Under the pieces are notes generated by a model that was not told the origin of the DNA, made no database searches, and saw only the letters and a program-made list of their open reading frames with translations. Below are positions 1-8,661 of a DNA stretch of 27,252 bases, piece after piece. Positions within the stretch are counted from its first letter, which is position 1. Every line of letters starts with the position of its first letter. The stretch is from CAYLOC01 sp964385195. Its GTDB lineage: Bacteria; Actinomycetota; Actinomycetes; Propionibacteriales; Nocardioidaceae. Where the stretch lies: assembly GCA_964385195.1 (NCBI GenBank), contig CAYLOC010000013.1, forward strand, positions 1 to 27,252. Direction: 5' to 3'. Position numbers and translations under genes: made by a program.

Positions 1-1316
1 CGTTGTTCGGGTACGTCGTACAGGCGCGGGCTCGTGTTCAGGGCCAGGGCCGTGGCCACTGTCACCGTTCCGACCCTGCCGAGGAACATCAAGATCATCA
101 ACACGATCTGGGCATCCGCGGGCAGGGCGCCGGTGATGCCCGTGCTCAAGCCTACGGTGGCGAACGCGGAGACGCTTTCGAACAGCACCTCGTCCAGCGG
201 GCGGCCGCTCATGCCGAGGATGGCGAGGGTGCCGATGCCGACGGTCGCGACCCCGAGCAGCGCCACGGTCAGCGCGGTCCGCTGGGTGGCGGCGGGTATC
301 GCCCGGCGCCCGACCTTCACCGCCCGGTGTCCGCGGACCTCGGCCAGGATCACGAACGCGAGCAGGAAGAACGTGCCGACCTTGATGCCTCCCGCGGTCC
401 CTGCGCTGCCACCACCGATGAACATCAGCACGTCGGTGACGAGCCGCGTCTCCGTGGAGACCTGGGCATAGTCAATGCTGGCGAACCCCGCCGTGCGCGG
501 CATCACACCGCCGGTGACGGCGGCAATCAGCTTGTGGGGCGCGGTCAGTGGACCGAGCGTCTGCGGGTTGGTCCACTCGAAGAGCAGGACGGCGCCGATG
601 CCCACCACGAGCAGCACCGCCGTGCCGTAGACGGTCAGCCTGGCGTGCACGCTCCACCGGGACGGGTGCCGGTAACGATGCAGCATCTCCGCGACCACGG
701 GGAACCCGATACCGCCGAGTACGACCGCGATGCACAGCGGGAGGCAGATCCAGCCGTCGCCCACGAACCCGACGAGGCTGTCGCCGTACAGTGCGAACCC
801 CGCGTTGTTGAACGCCGACACGGAGTGGAACACACCTTGCCACACGGCCTCGCCGAACCCGTAGCCGTAGCCCACCATGAACCGGCCGGTGAGTACCACG
901 GCGATCACCACCTCCACCACCAGGGTCACGATCGCCACGCGGCGCAGGACGGCGCGGACGTCGCCGAGGTTCAGCGCGTGCGTCTCCGTCTGGGTGACCA
1001 GCATCCGGTGCAGTCCGAGGCGGTGGGCCACGAGCAGCGACAACAACGTCGCAAGGGTCATGATCCCGAAACCGCCGATCTGGATGAGGCCGAGGATGAC
1101 GACCTGCCCGAACTGGGTCCAGTACGTCGAGGGGTCGACCGGGGTCAGCCCGGTGACGCATACCGCGGAGACCGAGGTGAACACCGACGGCATCACGAAC
1201 GGGGCGGAGTGGTCGGTACGTGACACCGGCAGCATCAACAGCACCGAGCCCACGGCAATCGCAGCGAGGAAGGCGACCGGGACGAGCCGTGCGGGGTTGC
1301 TCCTTCCTCCGGTCAC
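1..1316 (-). CDS. trkH: TrkH/KtrB-family potassium uptake channel subunit, C-terminus cut by window edge
   Basis: This is the membrane subunit of a Trk/Ktr K+ uptake system. About 438 codons are visible, and the frame is still open at the left edge, where it reads PRLYDVPEQ and is probably a few residues from its end. All four P-loop filters with their glycines are present: SAVCVTGLTPVD, SVSAFNNAGFALYGDS, GGVMPRTAGFASIDY and SVSAFATVGLSTGITG, separated by hydrophobic helices. The start chosen is a GTG at 1316, because a strong Shine-Dalgarno GAGGAGG lies at 1322-1328, five bases upstream. The regulatory TrkA/KtrA partner is not in the window and may lie to the left. The family call is secure; whether it is Trk or Ktr type is not resolved. 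Confidence 0.93.
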   Translation of the reverse strand, partial: MTGGRSNPARLVPVAFLAAIAVGSVLLMLPVSRTDHSAPFVMPSVFTSVSAVCVTGLTPVDPSTYWTQFGQVVILGLIQIGGFGIMTLATLLSLLVAHRLGLHRMLVTQTETHALNLGDVRAVLRRVAIVTLVVEVVIAVVLTGRFMVGYGYGFGEAVWQGVFHSVSAFNNAGFALYGDSLVGFVGDGWICLPLCIAVVLGGIGFPVVAEMLHRYRHPSRWSVHARLTVYGTAVLLVVGIGAVLLFEWTNPQTLGPLTAPHKLIAAVTGGVMPRTAGFASIDYAQVSTETRLVTDVLMFIGGGSAGTAGGIKVGTFFLLAFVILAEVRGHRAVKVGRRAIPAATQRTALTVALLGVATVGIGTLAILGMSGRPLDEVLFESVSAFATVGLSTGITGALPADAQIVLMILMFLGRVGTVTVATALALNTSPRLYDVPEQ

Positions 1317-1420
1317 CGGTGCCTCCTCGGGTCGTGGCCGGTTCAGAGCCTACGTGCGGGAGGACGGCGCGGCCCGGCGACGCCCCGGAGCCGGGGACGG
1401 CGGCGCGAGCGGTCCGCCGC

Positions 1421-2527
1421 TCACAGCGGGTCGCCGAGGACCCCTTCGAACAACGGCGCACCGGTCGGCGTATGCACCACGACATAGGAGAACGGATGGT
1501 CGGCCCGGAACCTCACCTCGTCAACGGCGAACGAGACTGCGGTAGGGCGCATGCTCAGGCCCGTGGCAGCCGCGGCGACGGTCCCGGATTCACCGACGTC
1601 GATCGTGGCCTGCTGGACCACGTGGGAGAGTCGCAGGTCGCTCGCGGGAGTCGCTGCGGTGCTGCCGGAGGGGCCGTCGAAGACCGCGGCCATGCCCAGG
1701 GCACGCAGCGTCGAAGCCAGGGGCAGGGTGCTCTGGCCCTGCCACCGTGGGAGGGTCAGCGCCACCTCCCGTGGGCTGGTGCGTTCGGGGATCTGGGCAA
1801 GGAGCTCCGGTGACAGCAGGTCAACCGGCTCCCGTCCACCCTCGGCTGCCGGTAGCAGCACCCACATCTCCAGGTCTCCGCCGCGGTACGGCAACCGGAC
1901 CGCCTGCCAACCGGACCCCTCGGCGTACTCGGCCCGCAGCCGCCGGCGCATCAGCGGAACCCGGACCGACGTGCCGTCGGCACGGGTGAACGGCCCGTCG
2001 GAGGTGTCCGCCGCCGCGAACGGGCTCCGCCACCGCGCGTCGAGGTACACGGTGGTCACCAGCGCCAGCACGTCGGCGGGATGCAACCGGTCGAAGAGTC
2101 GCGGGATCCGGCCGTGGGTCCGCTCGGACACCCATGCGTTGATGTGCCGTAGCGCCGGGTCGGGGAACGCCACGCGTTCCAGCACGGCGCCGTACCACTC
2201 GCTGAGCACGTTCGGGTACTCCGGGTCCAGTGCCAGCGCGGGGTCGGCGAACATGCCGGCGTGGTGCTCGACCACGGCGTCCCCGACCCCGTGCAACGCG
2301 GTCAGGAAGGAGCGGAACGACGTACGCCGGTCCGGCGGAAGGGCAGCGACACGCTCGACCTCCTCGGCCGCGACTCCGGTCAAGCCCTCGCGCAGCATCC
2401 CCAACGCCGTGGACAGGATCGCCGGGGAGAACACGATGGTGGTGGCCGTGCTGGAAGAGACCACGCGATGACCGAGCGCCCGCATGCCGGATGCGAGTGC
2501 CTCGGGAGGGTGGGGCGCGGAGGACAC
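1421..2527 (-). CDS. Serpin-family protein (serine protease inhibitor)
   Basis: A 368-residue protein with the serpin layout. The N-terminal region reads IVFSPAILSTALGMLREG, matching the conserved serpin helix-B segment (N-I-V-x-S-P-x-S). The reactive-loop hinge ESGTVAAAATG lies at about residues 313-323 and fits the inhibitory pattern: Gly at P15, Thr at P14, Ala at P12-P9. The C-terminal signature FRADHPFSYVVVHTPTGAPL is followed by an FEGVLGDP ending. Counting 17 residues from the hinge puts P1 near Thr330, but the loop is about five residues longer than in alpha-1-antitrypsin, so the target protease cannot be predicted. There is no signal peptide, so action in the cytosol or after non-classical release is possible. 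It starts with GTG five bases after the stop of the upstream lipoprotein gene, so the two are probably co-transcribed. The ribosome site is weak; ATG at 2485 is an alternative start. Confidence 0.88.
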   Translation of the reverse strand: MSSAPHPPEALASGMRALGHRVVSSSTATTIVFSPAILSTALGMLREGLTGVAAEEVERVAALPPDRRTSFRSFLTALHGVGDAVVEHHAGMFADPALALDPEYPNVLSEWYGAVLERVAFPDPALRHINAWVSERTHGRIPRLFDRLHPADVLALVTTVYLDARWRSPFAAADTSDGPFTRADGTSVRVPLMRRRLRAEYAEGSGWQAVRLPYRGGDLEMWVLLPAAEGGREPVDLLSPELLAQIPERTSPREVALTLPRWQGQSTLPLASTLRALGMAAVFDGPSGSTAATPASDLRLSHVVQQATIDVGESGTVAAAATGLSMRPTAVSFAVDEVRFRADHPFSYVVVHTPTGAPLFEGVLGDPL

Positions 2528-2531
2528 GGCC

Positions 2532-3443
2532 CTATTTCACCGCGCTGTCGAACGTGAACCGCATGGTCATGTGCATATCGCCGGAGTCGCTGGAGAAGTC
2601 CATCTGCACCCGCTCGACGGCCCGCACGGTCACCGCGACCGGATTCGTGCGACTTCCGACGATCGTGCCCGAGCCCTTGATGTGACCGGTCACCGTGGTC
2701 TGCTGGCCGTCGGAGTCGCTGCTCTGGTCGATGTCGCTGTCGTGCTGGTAGGTGAGCGTGTAGGAGTCCGCGGTGAGTTTCGACAGGGTGTAGTGGGTGA
2801 CCACGGTCAGGTCGATGCCGTTCTCGGTGTAGGTCCGCTCCACGTCCCAGGTGTCCCCCTCGGCGACGGGGTGGTCGGCGAAGCTCGCCGCCGTCTGTGC
2901 CATCTCATCCACGAAGTGGTGCAGCAGGTCGCGCTGGTCCGGTTCCAGTTCACCCTCGTCGACGATCTCCGGTCTGCTTTGGGGCTCGCCGTCGGCACCG
3001 TAGTCCTGCCGCATGGTGAAGGAGGCGAGCGCGGCGAGCTTCGGGCGCACGTCCTGCAGTGCCTTGCTGGCACTGACCAGGTGCAGGTCACGCACCTTGG
3101 TCTCGGTGGTGTAGGAGGAGTCGGTGTCGACGTCCACCACGCTGGTTCGGTAGTTCATCCGCACATGGGCGCGCTGCGGCCCGACGTCGGTGGTGTCCTC
3201 GCCCTCGGCCCGTACCGACACGGACACGTCGTAGGTCCCGGCGGATGCATCGTGCAGGTGTGGCGTTGGCGGAAGCCGCACACCGGTGGTGCCCGTCGTG
3301 GTGGCGGACCCGGCCGGGGTGGGGGCGGTGCTGGGAGTGGCGTCGGCATCGGTCGCCGACCCTCCGGTACAGCCGCCGGTGGTCACGGCGATCAGGGCGA
3401 TCCCCGCGGTGACCACCCGTCGCCAGCCGCACCGCCTACCCAT
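2532..3443 (-). CDS. Secreted lipoprotein of unknown function
   Basis: A 303-residue protein with a classic lipoprotein signal: MGRRCGWRR basic start, hydrophobic VVTAGIALIAVTT, then a lipobox ending T-G-G-C at residue 24. A Thr/Ala/Ser/Pro-rich linker follows to about residue 60, typical of actinobacterial surface lipoproteins. The rest (about 65-303) is rich in short beta-strand-like alternating segments (YDVSVSVRAEG, TVTGHIKGSGTIVG, VAVTVRAVERVQM), acidic, without recognisable catalytic motifs. It resembles the large group of actinobacterial lipoproteins with DUF6263-like beta-rich domains, but that assignment is uncertain. It is translationally close to the serpin gene (4-bp gap), hinting at a shared envelope-related task. 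The ATG at 3443 follows a TACGCT -10 by 7 nt, so the mRNA is probably leaderless. Confidence 0.8.
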   Translation of the reverse strand: MGRRCGWRRVVTAGIALIAVTTGGCTGGSATDADATPSTAPTPAGSATTTGTTGVRLPPTPHLHDASAGTYDVSVSVRAEGEDTTDVGPQRAHVRMNYRTSVVDVDTDSSYTTETKVRDLHLVSASKALQDVRPKLAALASFTMRQDYGADGEPQSRPEIVDEGELEPDQRDLLHHFVDEMAQTAASFADHPVAEGDTWDVERTYTENGIDLTVVTHYTLSKLTADSYTLTYQHDSDIDQSSDSDGQQTTVTGHIKGSGTIVGSRTNPVAVTVRAVERVQMDFSSDSGDMHMTMRFTFDSAVK

Positions 3444-3450
3444 GGCCCTA

Positions 3451-3456
3451 AGCGTA
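3451..3456 (-). promoter_or_regulatory. Predicted -10 box of a leaderless promoter for the lipoprotein-serpin pair
   Basis: On the minus strand TACGCT is followed by 7 nt and then the ATG at 3443. This TAnnnT-to-ATG spacing places the transcription start at or next to the start codon. No Shine-Dalgarno is seen. No convincing -35 box is visible. Confidence 0.45.
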
Positions 3457-3502
3457 GAAGGGTTGCGGGTGAATCTCGATCCCCGTCGATGGTGGACGGC
3501 GA

Positions 3503-3508
3503 TACGCT
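3503..3508 (+). promoter_or_regulatory. Predicted -10 box of a leaderless promoter for the MgtC-like gene
   Basis: TACGCT, the same hexamer as in the divergent promoter 47 bp away, is followed by 6 nt and then the ATG at 3515. There is no ribosome binding site, so leaderless translation would explain this start. The two -10 boxes face outward from the 71-bp divergent intergenic region. Confidence 0.42.
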
Positions 3509-3514
3509 GAATGA

Positions 3515-4270
3515 ATGTCCCTCGGTGAGCCGGCTCAGCAGGTGATGTCGCTCGCGCTCGCCGACAACGAGGGATGGATCCAGGTGGGGTGGCTGGGTCT
3601 GGCGCTGGTGCTCTCCGCGCTGATCGGACTGGAGCGGGAGGTCCGGCAGAAGAGCGCCGGGCTCCGGACCCACACGCTCGTGGGCGTGGGGGCGGCCCTG
3701 TTCATGCTGGTCAGCAAGTACGGGTTCTTCGACGTCCTCGAGCCCGGTCGGGTGGTGCTGGACCCCTCACGTGTTGCGGCGCAGATCGTCAGCGGCATCG
3801 GCTTCATCGGGGCCGGTCTGATCTTCGTCAAGCGGGACTCCGTGCACGGGCTCACCACCGCCGCGGGGATCTGGGTCACGGCGGCGATCGGCGCTGCGGC
3901 CGGCGCCGGGATGCCGATCCTGTCGACGCTGACCACCGCGATCTACTTCCTCGTCGCTGCGGTCTTCCTCCCGCTGTCGCGGCACCTGCCCCGCTCGTCC
4001 ACCGCCGACTCCGTGCTGCGGGTGACGTATCCGGAGGGGCCGGGCGTGCTGCGGGAGATCCTGCGCGTGGTCACCACCGAGGGATTCGGCGTGACGAACC
4101 TGTCGACGTACGACGTCCATGAGGACGGCTCCGGACGCGGCCGCAAGCTGGTGGAGGTCGCGATGGGGGTGCACGGGCACGGGTCGGTCCACGACCTCGC
4201 CGTCACCCTGTCGGAGATGCAGCAGGTACATGCCGTCGGCTCCGACGACGTCAACATCGCGGCCGAGTAA
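3515..4270 (+). CDS. MgtC/SapB-family inner-membrane protein
   Basis: A 251-residue protein of the MgtC/SapB family, which in pathogens modulates F-type ATP synthase, Mg2+ homeostasis and survival under stress; the role in this organism is unknown. Family marks are GLEREVRQKSAGLRTHTLVG near residue 38, then GIGFIGAGLIFVKRDS and the VHGLTTAAGIWVTAAIGAAAG segment at about 93-132. About five hydrophobic helices span residues 20-155. The soluble C-terminal part (about 160-251) has an ACT-like pattern (VLREILRVVTTEGFGVTNL), usual for longer MgtC homologues. The start follows the leaderless -10 at 3503; ATG 3545, giving MSLALADNEG, is an alternative. It is convergent with etfA, with a long hairpin between them. 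Confidence 0.9.
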   Translation: MSLGEPAQQVMSLALADNEGWIQVGWLGLALVLSALIGLEREVRQKSAGLRTHTLVGVGAALFMLVSKYGFFDVLEPGRVVLDPSRVAAQIVSGIGFIGAGLIFVKRDSVHGLTTAAGIWVTAAIGAAAGAGMPILSTLTTAIYFLVAAVFLPLSRHLPRSSTADSVLRVTYPEGPGVLREILRVVTTEGFGVTNLSTYDVHEDGSGRGRKLVEVAMGVHGHGSVHDLAVTLSEMQQVHAVGSDDVNIAAE

Positions 4271-4284
4271 CCGGGCCATCCCGT

Positions 4285-4356
4285 CGACCGGACACCGCTG
4301 ACCCACCGAATCCGCGGCCAAACCCGGAAAAACGGTGGGTCAGCGGTGTCCGGTCG
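4285..4356. terminator. Perfect 24-bp inverted repeat between convergent genes; probable bidirectional terminator
   Basis: The left arm 4285-4308 (starting CGACCGGACACC) is exactly reverse-complementary over 24 bases to 4333-4356 (ending GGTGTCCGGTCG). The loop is 24 nt and includes the A-rich stretch AACCCGGAAAAA. The repeat sits between the stop of the MgtC-like gene (4270) and the stop of etfA (4370). There is no U-tract, which is common for actinobacterial terminators. Confidence 0.7.
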
Positions 4357-4369
4357 GTGGGGGGTGGCG

Positions 4370-5359
4370 CTAGGAGCGACGGGCGCGGATCTCGTCGTTG
4401 ACGGCGGCGATGACCTCGTGGAGGTCGCCGATCACGGCGTAGTCGGCCTTGGTCACCATCGGGGCGTCGGGGTCGGTGTTGACCGCGATGATGGTCTTCG
4501 CCGACTGGCAACCGGCCCAGTGCTGGATGGCGCCGCTGATGCCGCAGGCGAGGTAGACGTCCGGTGAGATCCGGCTGCCGGTCTGCCCGACCTGTTCGTG
4601 GTGCGGGCGCCATCCGAGGTTGGTCACCACCCGCGACACCCCAAGGGACCCGCCGAGCAGCTCGGTGAGCTCCAGGACCTCACCGAAGCCGTCGGCGCTG
4701 CCGACACCGCGACCGGCGCCGACCACGACGCGGGCCTTGGTGAGCGCTGCGGTGTCCTCGCCCTGCGCGGCGTGGGTCCGCCGTACCTGTCCGACCAGGT
4801 CGGCGTCGGTGAGCCCGGGCTGGTACGTCGATATCTGCGGCGTGGTGGCCTCGGCCGCCGGTTCGGGGTCGGTCGCGTGTCCGGCGACGGTGAGCACCGC
4901 GGTGGCGTCGGTCAGCGCCATCTCCTCCAGCACCGACCCGCCCATCACCTGCCGCGACACCTGCAACGGCTCGGCGGAGTCCACCGACACCACGTTGGCT
5001 GCCATCGCGACACCGAGACGAGTAGCGACGTGGGCGAGCACCTCGCTGCCGCGGGGTGTGCCCGCCGCCAGGACGGTGTCGGCTCCGGACCCGGCACCGG
5101 CCGCTTGCATCGCGGCCGCCCAGGCTGCTGCGCCGTACACGGTGAGGCGGTCGTCATCGGCGACGTGGAGCCGTGCGACCCCGAGGGTGCCGAGCTGGCT
5201 GCTCAGCGCCTGTTGTTCGGCATCGTCGGCCGGGCGGGCCAGGACGGCCTCGACCGGGCCCCGACCGGAGCCTTCGGCCATCCGCCGGGCGAAGGTCAGG
5301 GTCTCCGCCGACGTCACGCTCAGCCCGTCGGCGTCGGTCTCGATCAGTACCAGGATCAT
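4370..5359 (-). CDS. etfA: Electron transfer flavoprotein alpha subunit
   Basis: A 329-residue FixB/EtfA protein. With EtfB it forms an FAD-containing heterodimer that takes electrons from flavoprotein dehydrogenases and passes them to the quinone pool through ETF:quinone oxidoreductase. The N-terminal alpha/beta domain begins MILVLIETDADG. The C-terminal FAD domain carries the family signature: KARVVVGAGRGVGSADGF, then HEQVGQTGSRISPDVYLACG and ISGAIQHWAGCQSAKTIIAV, then NTDPDAPMVTKADYAVIGDL. Its ATG overlaps the etfB stop as ATGA, so the two are translationally coupled. It is last in the operon with the dimethylglycine-dehydrogenase-like gene and etfB. That fits an ETF dedicated to this dehydrogenase rather than to fatty-acid oxidation. 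Confidence 0.96.
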   Translation of the reverse strand: MILVLIETDADGLSVTSAETLTFARRMAEGSGRGPVEAVLARPADDAEQQALSSQLGTLGVARLHVADDDRLTVYGAAAWAAAMQAAGAGSGADTVLAAGTPRGSEVLAHVATRLGVAMAANVVSVDSAEPLQVSRQVMGGSVLEEMALTDATAVLTVAGHATDPEPAAEATTPQISTYQPGLTDADLVGQVRRTHAAQGEDTAALTKARVVVGAGRGVGSADGFGEVLELTELLGGSLGVSRVVTNLGWRPHHEQVGQTGSRISPDVYLACGISGAIQHWAGCQSAKTIIAVNTDPDAPMVTKADYAVIGDLHEVIAAVNDEIRARRS

Positions 5360-6132
5360 CGCGACACCACCCCGATCTGCTCCAGCACGTCGACCAGGGC
5401 CGGCGCGGCCGCCGCGCCCTCGCCGAGGACCTGCACCTGGCTCGGCGGCTGCTCGATGGGCTTCAGCCGCGCACGTCCGGAACCCGCAGGCTCGCGGTGC
5501 GCCGCCACGGTGTCCACCGGTGTGCGTTTCGCCTTCATCCGCCCGGGAATCGAGGGGTACTTGGGATCGATCCCGCCCTCGCGGACGGCGATGACCGCAG
5601 GCACCGGCACCTCGTAGACCTCGGTCCCCCCGTCCGGCGAGGAGCCTTCGGCGACCACGGTGTCGCCGTCGACCCGCAGCGTGGAGATGCCGGTCAGCAC
5701 CGGTCGGCCCAGGGCGTACCCCAGGCGCACCCCGACCTGGAAGTCCCCGGTGTCGGCGGCGTCGTTACCCACCAGAACCAGCCCGTACGCCGTCCCGGTT
5801 GCCTCCCGCTCGCGCACCTGCGCGGCGATCTCCTCCGCGACGTCGGCCGGCCCGTACGCCTCGGAGTCCGCCTCGACGTGGACCGCCGTCGTACACCCGA
5901 CCGCGATCGCGTTGCGCAGCTGCTCCACCGCCTCCTCCGGTCCGATGGTCAGCACCGTCGCCTCGCCGCCGGTCGCCTGCGCCACCTCGACCGCCAGCGC
6001 CACGGCGCACTCATCATGGGAGCTGAGGGTGTATCCGACATGGTGGGCGTCGACCGACATCCCGTCGGCGCTGAGCACGACCTGACCGGCGGTCTCGGGT
6101 ACGCGCTTGATGCAGGCCAGTACCTCGACCAT
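5356..6132 (-). CDS. etfB: Electron transfer flavoprotein beta subunit
   Basis: A 258-residue FixA/EtfB protein, the AMP-binding partner of EtfA. It has the opening VLACIKRVPETAGQV, the central VLTIGPEEAVEQLRNAIAVG, the VLVGNDAADTGDFQVGVRLG segment, and the EtfB signature around VPAVIAVREGGIDPKYPSIP followed by GRMKAKRTP. The start is taken as the ATG at 6132, which shares one base with the TGA stop of the preceding oxidoreductase (TGATG). A GTG at 6135 is possible but would overlap more. The tight coupling on both sides makes dehydrogenase-etfB-etfA one operon and predicts that the upstream flavoprotein works as a dehydrogenase with ETF as acceptor, not as an oxygen-reducing oxidase. Confidence 0.95.
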   Translation of the reverse strand: MVEVLACIKRVPETAGQVVLSADGMSVDAHHVGYTLSSHDECAVALAVEVAQATGGEATVLTIGPEEAVEQLRNAIAVGCTTAVHVEADSEAYGPADVAEEIAAQVREREATGTAYGLVLVGNDAADTGDFQVGVRLGYALGRPVLTGISTLRVDGDTVVAEGSSPDGGTEVYEVPVPAVIAVREGGIDPKYPSIPGRMKAKRTPVDTVAAHREPAGSGRARLKPIEQPPSQVQVLGEGAAAAPALVDVLEQIGVVSR

Positions 6133-8645
6133 CACTTGATCCGTTCGTTCTCGGGGTCGAACAGCGGGGTCGCGTCATTCCGGGCGACGGTCACCGGATA
6201 CCGCTCTCCGAGGTACTCCACGGCCAGCCGCCGGCCGACGGTTGCCACGTCCGGCGGCAGGTAGGCCATCAGCAGGTGCGCACCGAGCGACGGGGCGGAG
6301 CCGGCGGAGGTGACATAGGAACGCCGGCCGTTCCCGTCCACCAGCGCAGCACCGTCAGGAGTGACCACCGGCTCCCCACCGAGCATGTACCGCCTGGTGC
6401 CGTCGGCGCTGGTGGAGTCGTCCAGGGTGAGGGTGCACATGATCGCGGCCGGTTCCTCCGCACGCTGCTTCAGGTACGCCTCGCGCCCGATGAAGTCGGC
6501 CCGCTTGACCTTCGGCCGCTGCATGCCGGCCTCCACGATGGTGTGCTCGCTGTCCAGCTCGGCCCCGTGGGCGCGATAGCCCTTCTCGATCCTGCCGGTC
6601 GTGCCGTAGACCCCGATGCCGGCCGGCACCAGCCCGTCCGGCTCCCCGGCTTCGCGCAGCAGGCCCCACAGCTTCGCGCCCTGCTCCATCGGGACATACA
6701 GCTCCCACCCCAGCTCCCCGACGTAGGAGATGCGTGAGGCGAGCACCTCCAGCGTCTCGACGTCGATGTTGCGGCACCGGCCGAAACCGAAGCCCTCGTG
6801 GGAGACGTCGTCGCGGGTCAACCGCTGCAGGATGTCGCGCGCACGCGGCCCCCACAGTCCGATCGTGGTGTACGCCGAGGTGAGATCCGCCATCTGCACC
6901 GAACCGTCACGGGGCAGATGCCGACGGATCCACGCCCGGTCCACCCCACCACCGGCACCGCCGGTGACGACCCGGAAGTGGTCCTCGTCCAGCCGCATGA
7001 TGGTCAGGTCGGAACGGATGCCGCCCCGCTCGTCGAGGAAGGAGGTATAGACGACCCGGCCCGGCGCGACGTCCATCTGCGCCACCGCCAGGCGCTGCAC
7101 CAGGTCCAGTGCCCCCGGGCCGAGCAGGTCATAGATCGCGAACGCGGTGAGGTCGATGATCGCCGCCCGTTCCCGCATCGCCAGGTGCTCGGCGTTGATG
7201 ATGGGGGACCACCACCGGGCGTCCCACTCCGCCGAGCGCGGCAGGACCGCGTCGCCGAACTCCTCCAGCAGCGGTGCGTTGGACTCATACCAGTGCGGCC
7301 GCTCCCATCCTGCGGCCTCGAAGAACACCGCGCCCAGGGCCCGCTGGGACTCATACATCGGTGGGAGCCGCACCCCGCGGTTGCTCTCCCACTGCTCCTG
7401 CGGATGCACGATGCCGTAGATCTTGTTGAACCCCTCCCCTGCCCGAGCGCGCACGTGGGTACGCGTGCGCTGGTGCGGGTAGAAGCGGGCGATGTCGGCA
7501 GAGTGCAGGTCGTACTCGGGGTGGCCGTCGGTCATCCACTGCGCCATCATCCGGGCCACCCCCGGGCCCTCCTTCACCCAGATCGCGGCCGAGGACCACA
7601 GGCCCTCCACCTGCGGGCTGGGACCGAGGACGGGACCCCCGTCGGGGGTCATCGACAACAGTCCGTTGATCGCGTAGCGGATCTCCACCTCGGGGTTGCC
7701 GAGGATGTCCGGCATCAGCTCCAACGCCTGTTCCAACTGAGGGTCGAAGTCGTCGGCGGTGAACGGCATCTCCGTCGGGGACAGCTTCGCCTGCTCGATC
7801 GCAGGGATGTCCTCGGCGTTGTGCAGGATGGGCCGATGGGCATAGGAGCCCACCTCCATCTCACCGCCGTGCTGGCGCTCGTAGCACAGCGTGTCCATAT
7901 CCCGCACGATCGGGAACGAGATCTCGCCGGTCGTGTCGGCAAACTGCGGGACCGGGCCGATGCTGATCATCTGGTGCACGGTCGGGGTCAACGGGATCGC
8001 CGCTCCCGCCATCCGGGCGATCTTGGGGCTCCACACCCCGCAAGCCACCACGACGGTGTCGGTCTCGATGTCTCCTGCACTGGTACGCACCCGCCGTACC
8101 CGTCCACCCTCGACGTCGATCCCGGTGACCTCGACCGTGGCGCACACCTGCAACGCGCCGGACTCCTGTGCCCGCTCCCGCATCATCGTGCCCGCCCGCA
8201 GCGAGTCCACCACGCCGACCGTCGGGGTCCAGAACCCACCGAGGATCACCGACGGATCCAGGAACGGCAGCTTCTCGTGCACCTGCTCCGGGGTGTGCAT
8301 CTCCGCCTCGATACCCCACGCCTTCGCCGACCCCATCCGGCGGTGCAGCTCCGCCATCCGCTCCGGCGTCCGCGCCACCTCATACCCGCCGGACCGGGTG
8401 AAGACGCCCAGGTCCTGGTACTGCCGGACACTGTCCAAGGTCAGGTCGGTGATCTCCCGGGAGTGGTCGACGGGAAAGATGAAGTTCGAGGCGTGTCCGG
8501 TCGACCCGCCCGGGTTCGGCAGTGGCCCCTTGTCCACCTGCACGATGTCGCGCCACCCCTGCTCCGCCAGGTGGTACACCAGGCTGTTACCGACGATCCC
8601 CGCCCCGATCACCACCACCTGCGCCCGTGCCGGCACGTCCACCAT
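6132..8645 (-). CDS. Dimethylglycine/sarcosine dehydrogenase-like FAD- and folate-dependent N-demethylase
   Basis: An 837-residue two-part enzyme. Residues 8 to about 375 are a DAO-type FAD domain: dinucleotide motif VVVIGAGIVGNS at 10-21, and GGSTGHASNF with His51 at the position of the covalent FAD histidine of dimethylglycine oxidase/dehydrogenase. An FAO_M-like linker follows (HPQEQWESNRGVRLPP), then a GcvT folate-binding half from about 435 with a GcvT C-terminal barrel (YVGELGWELYVPMEQG, FIGREAYL). The family oxidises N-methyl groups and hands the resulting formaldehyde equivalent to tetrahydrofolate as 5,10-methylene-THF. The start at 8645 is preferred over upstream frame-open codons because AGGGAAGG precedes it. 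The exact amine substrate (dimethylglycine, sarcosine or another N-methyl compound) cannot be read from sequence. It is followed by etfB and etfA and preceded by an IclR gene. Confidence 0.9.
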   Translation of the reverse strand: MVDVPARAQVVVIGAGIVGNSLVYHLAEQGWRDIVQVDKGPLPNPGGSTGHASNFIFPVDHSREITDLTLDSVRQYQDLGVFTRSGGYEVARTPERMAELHRRMGSAKAWGIEAEMHTPEQVHEKLPFLDPSVILGGFWTPTVGVVDSLRAGTMMRERAQESGALQVCATVEVTGIDVEGGRVRRVRTSAGDIETDTVVVACGVWSPKIARMAGAAIPLTPTVHQMISIGPVPQFADTTGEISFPIVRDMDTLCYERQHGGEMEVGSYAHRPILHNAEDIPAIEQAKLSPTEMPFTADDFDPQLEQALELMPDILGNPEVEIRYAINGLLSMTPDGGPVLGPSPQVEGLWSSAAIWVKEGPGVARMMAQWMTDGHPEYDLHSADIARFYPHQRTRTHVRARAGEGFNKIYGIVHPQEQWESNRGVRLPPMYESQRALGAVFFEAAGWERPHWYESNAPLLEEFGDAVLPRSAEWDARWWSPIINAEHLAMRERAAIIDLTAFAIYDLLGPGALDLVQRLAVAQMDVAPGRVVYTSFLDERGGIRSDLTIMRLDEDHFRVVTGGAGGGVDRAWIRRHLPRDGSVQMADLTSAYTTIGLWGPRARDILQRLTRDDVSHEGFGFGRCRNIDVETLEVLASRISYVGELGWELYVPMEQGAKLWGLLREAGEPDGLVPAGIGVYGTTGRIEKGYRAHGAELDSEHTIVEAGMQRPKVKRADFIGREAYLKQRAEEPAAIMCTLTLDDSTSADGTRRYMLGGEPVVTPDGAALVDGNGRRSYVTSAGSAPSLGAHLLMAYLPPDVATVGRRLAVEYLGERYPVTVARNDATPLFDPENERIK

Positions 8646-8661
8646 CGCGACCTTCCCTCTA

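Noticed and set aside
3..1223. A 406-codon plus-strand frame antisense to trkH
   Set aside because: The minus strand carries all four TrkH pore loops; the plus frame is low-complexity and lacks a promoter or ribosome site.
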